Below the pieces are notes generated by a model. That model saw nothing but the letters and a program-made list of their open reading frames with translations, was not told the DNA's origin and made no database searches. DNA of 64,000 bases from Candidatus Bathyarchaeum tardum (GTDB lineage: Archaea > Thermoproteota > Bathyarchaeia > Bathyarchaeales > Bathyarchaeaceae), in assembly GCA_029762755.1 (NCBI GenBank), contig JARVGH010000001.1:434001-498000 (forward strand). The letters run 5' to 3'. Every line of letters starts with the position of its first letter. Positions within the stretch are counted from its first letter, which is position 1. Shown here in pieces: positions 62,542 through 64,000 of this stretch. The position numbers and the translations under genes are program-made.

Positions 62542-63303
62542 ATGAAGAAAATTGTTACTTTAGGTAGAGGTGGCAGCGGAAAAACTACTTTTGTTTCCCT
62601 TATGACAAAATACTTCATTGAAAAAGGTGAAACTCCTATTCTTCTTATTGATGCTGACCCTGACCAGAACCTGTCAGAAATGCTGGGAATTGATCTCAGC
62701 GACGAGGGACGAAAAACAATCTCTGAACTGCTTGTGGACACTTTCATGGAAGGTGGCGGCACAACAGTTGGGGTTCCTCCATCTAAACGAATTGAAAGCA
62801 AAATCTGGGAAACTGGACTTTACGAAGGTGACCAATTTGATTTCATGGCCATTGGAACCAAATTCATTGAAGGATGCTATTGTCTACCAAACAACGCCCT
62901 AAAAACTGCTCTGGCAGGGTTAACAAAAACCTACAAGTACGTAATTATTGACTCTCCCGGAGGTTTAGAACACCTAAACCGACGCATCGCCTCAGAGGTT
63001 GACGACATGTTTGACATTATTGACCCCTCACAAAAATCTTTTCACCACGTGGAACGAGCTTACAAAATCGCAAAAGACGTAGACATCAAATTCAACAATT
63101 TCTATGTAGTCGCAGGCAACAGAGTACCCGAATCACTTGAAGAAGAAGTCCAAAAACGAATAAACCTAACATATCTAGGAAAAATCAGCTACGACAAAGA
63201 AGTGGAAGAAGCAGTCCTCAAAGGGGCATCTCTAATAGATTTACCCAACACATCACCCGCATACGTATCAGTAAAAAAGATTCTACAAAAAGCAGGATAT
63301 TGA
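62542..63303 (+). CDS. CooC/AcsF-type nickel-insertion ATPase
   Basis: The 253-residue MinD-type ATPase has a deviant Walker A (TLGRGGSGKTTFVS), switch I region LLIDADPDQNLSEMLGI and IIDSPGGLEHLNRRI (DSPGG as Walker B-like), plus the CxC motif in FIEGCYCLPNN, which binds Ni or Zn at the dimer interface. This matches CooC/AcsF proteins that mature CO dehydrogenase/acetyl-CoA synthase (family knowledge). It implies a Wood-Ljungdahl pathway elsewhere in the genome, since no CODH gene is in the window. The usual Lys before GGxGK is Arg here. ATG 62542 is the start; TTG 62527 would add five residues. Confidence 0.85.
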   Translation: MKKIVTLGRGGSGKTTFVSLMTKYFIEKGETPILLIDADPDQNLSEMLGIDLSDEGRKTISELLVDTFMEGGGTTVGVPPSKRIESKIWETGLYEGDQFDFMAIGTKFIEGCYCLPNNALKTALAGLTKTYKYVIIDSPGGLEHLNRRIASEVDDMFDIIDPSQKSFHHVERAYKIAKDVDIKFNNFYVVAGNRVPESLEEEVQKRINLTYLGKISYDKEVEEAVLKGASLIDLPNTSPAYVSVKKILQKAGY

Positions 63304-63633
63304 CATCCTAATAGGCGTTCAATTTTGAAACGATTTTAATTATAATCTGCCCATAGCCACAAAACTTCAAATATAATATTTCAGAAGAAGGTCAAGAGTA
63401 TTTATTATTATGCCCTTCTTCTTTATTTGATGGATTTCCAGAGAAAAAACGCGGTAGTTGTGCATCTTTAATTTTTGTCTATGACTACTACTTTTATGAC
63501 CGTTCCACGTTGAAAAATGCCTTTTTTCTGAAGACCCAAAGGAGCACAAGAATTGTTCATTTATTTTTGCAACCGTGGCTACTGCCAACTATTTTTTGAC
63601 ATTATTTTTTTTTTCTAAAAATGTTATTTTTCC
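63304..63633. other. Gene-free region between converging genes
   Basis: 330 bases between cooC-like and PKD-domain genes. A T-run at about 63600-63616 could act as a terminator for both strands. A minus-strand frame at 63367-63588 has no family features and is not called. Confidence 0.45.
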
Positions 63634-63996
63634 TTAAGGTCTAACTGTTATTGTTGTTGAGTTGCTGTGAGTTAACCCATTGTCGTCAACAACAGTTAAA
63701 ATAACAATATATTCATCGGGGGCACTGTAACTGTGGGTTGTTGTCATTCCCTCGCTGGTCTTTTCGTCTCCAAAATTCCATGAATACCTGACGATTTCTC
63801 CGTCAGAGTCTGTGCTCATTCTGGCATCAAATGTTATTGTTTGTCCTACTTCGGGGTTGTAATCGTCTACCGTGAATTGAGCTTGAGGAATTGCAAGGGT
63901 TGGGGTGATAAAGAGTACCCAGCATAGCAAAAACGTGAGAAAGTATCCTCCTATTCCCATGGTGAAAATTTTTGTTGGCTTATCCACTTTGTTCAT
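63634..63996 (-). CDS. Secreted PKD-domain protein
   Basis: The 120-residue protein begins with a signal anchor (MGIGGYFLTFLLCWVLFITP) and has one PKD domain: FTVDDYNPEVGQTITFDARM, DSDGEIVRYSWNFGDE (WxFGD motif), HSYSAPDEYIVILTVVDDNG. PKD domains are beta-sandwiches used as adhesion or substrate-binding units of surface proteins. It is small and possibly only anchored by the N-terminal helix. The start ATG 63996 is four bases from the window edge, so an upstream start or gene cannot be excluded. Confidence 0.8.
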   Translation of the reverse strand: MNKVDKPTKIFTMGIGGYFLTFLLCWVLFITPTLAIPQAQFTVDDYNPEVGQTITFDARMSTDSDGEIVRYSWNFGDEKTSEGMTTTHSYSAPDEYIVILTVVDDNGLTHSNSTTITVRP

Positions 63997-64000
63997 GAAG

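Noticed and set aside
63367-63588. Minus-strand frame as a small gene
   Set aside because: No ribosome binding site, no recognisable composition and it lies in a T-rich terminator-like region.

Overview
The window looks like a chromosomal segment of an uncultured archaeon, most likely a mesophilic member of the Bathyarchaeia or a close relative. The support is archaeal-type genes (GGPP synthase, archaeal-type IleRS, wHTH-ACT regulator, eIF2B-like protein, CooC-type ATPase, AhbD-like radical SAM proteins), a PEF-CTERM-like sorting tail, AT-rich DNA, TATA-like promoters and frequent TTG/GTG starts preceded by GGAGG-type ribosome binding sites. The assignment is an inference from gene content, not from a marker gene.

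Layout. 1-2.7 kb: end of a repeat-rich surface protein, a decayed tRNA-like sequence, and an AT-rich two-gene module resembling a nucleotidyltransferase toxin-antitoxin (AbiE-like) pair with a 20-bp palindromic operator. 2.8-5.5 kb: small membrane and secreted proteins, two SHOCT proteins, a frameshifted short CDF transporter and a membrane-anchored wHTH regulator; two promoters here share an 11-bp-periodic repeat array. 5.6-16 kb: housekeeping metabolism (YhaM-like exonuclease, GH3 protein, aconitase, class II ribonucleotide reductase, TrpB2) mixed with zinc-ribbon membrane proteins. 16-28 kb: a wHTH-ACT regulator, an AbrB-ACT regulator, and a compact histidine operon hisZ-G-D-C-(HAD phosphatase)-B-H-A-F-IE ending with GGPP synthase. 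28-31 kb: an S-component-like membrane protein with two radical SAM/SPASM proteins. 33-41 kb: branched-chain amino acid genes (leuA-ilvB-ilvN, ilvD). 41-53 kb: tandem-SIS protein, site-2 protease, F420/flavin oxidoreductase, membrane flavodoxin, CDP-alcohol transferase, IleRS, NAD kinase, ECF S component, a threonine-synthase-like/wHTH fusion and a metallopeptidase. 55-59 kb: tRNA-Cys, a YHS mini-protein with a copper ATPase, thioredoxin and an AcoX-type kinase-fold protein. 59-64 kb: hypothetical secreted proteins, a small wHTH protein, a CooC/AcsF-type nickel ATPase and a PKD-domain protein.

The main theme is amino-acid biosynthesis with local ligand-sensing regulators: ACT-domain regulators sit beside trpB2 and the his operon. 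The most interesting candidates are (1) the threonine-synthase-like protein that has Arg where the PLP lysine should be and carries a C-terminal wHTH, next to a palindrome in the promoter of an ECF transporter gene; (2) the AbiE-like nucleotidyltransferase pair with its operator; (3) the radical SAM/SPASM pair with an S-component-like membrane protein; (4) the HAD protein that fills the histidinol-phosphatase gap; and (5) the shared TGAAAC array regulating a SHOCT/secreted-protein cluster. Several genes (hisZ, hisH, leuA, the metallopeptidase) lack a canonical start codon where the protein family needs one. Either near-cognate starts or homopolymer indels in the assembly could explain this.
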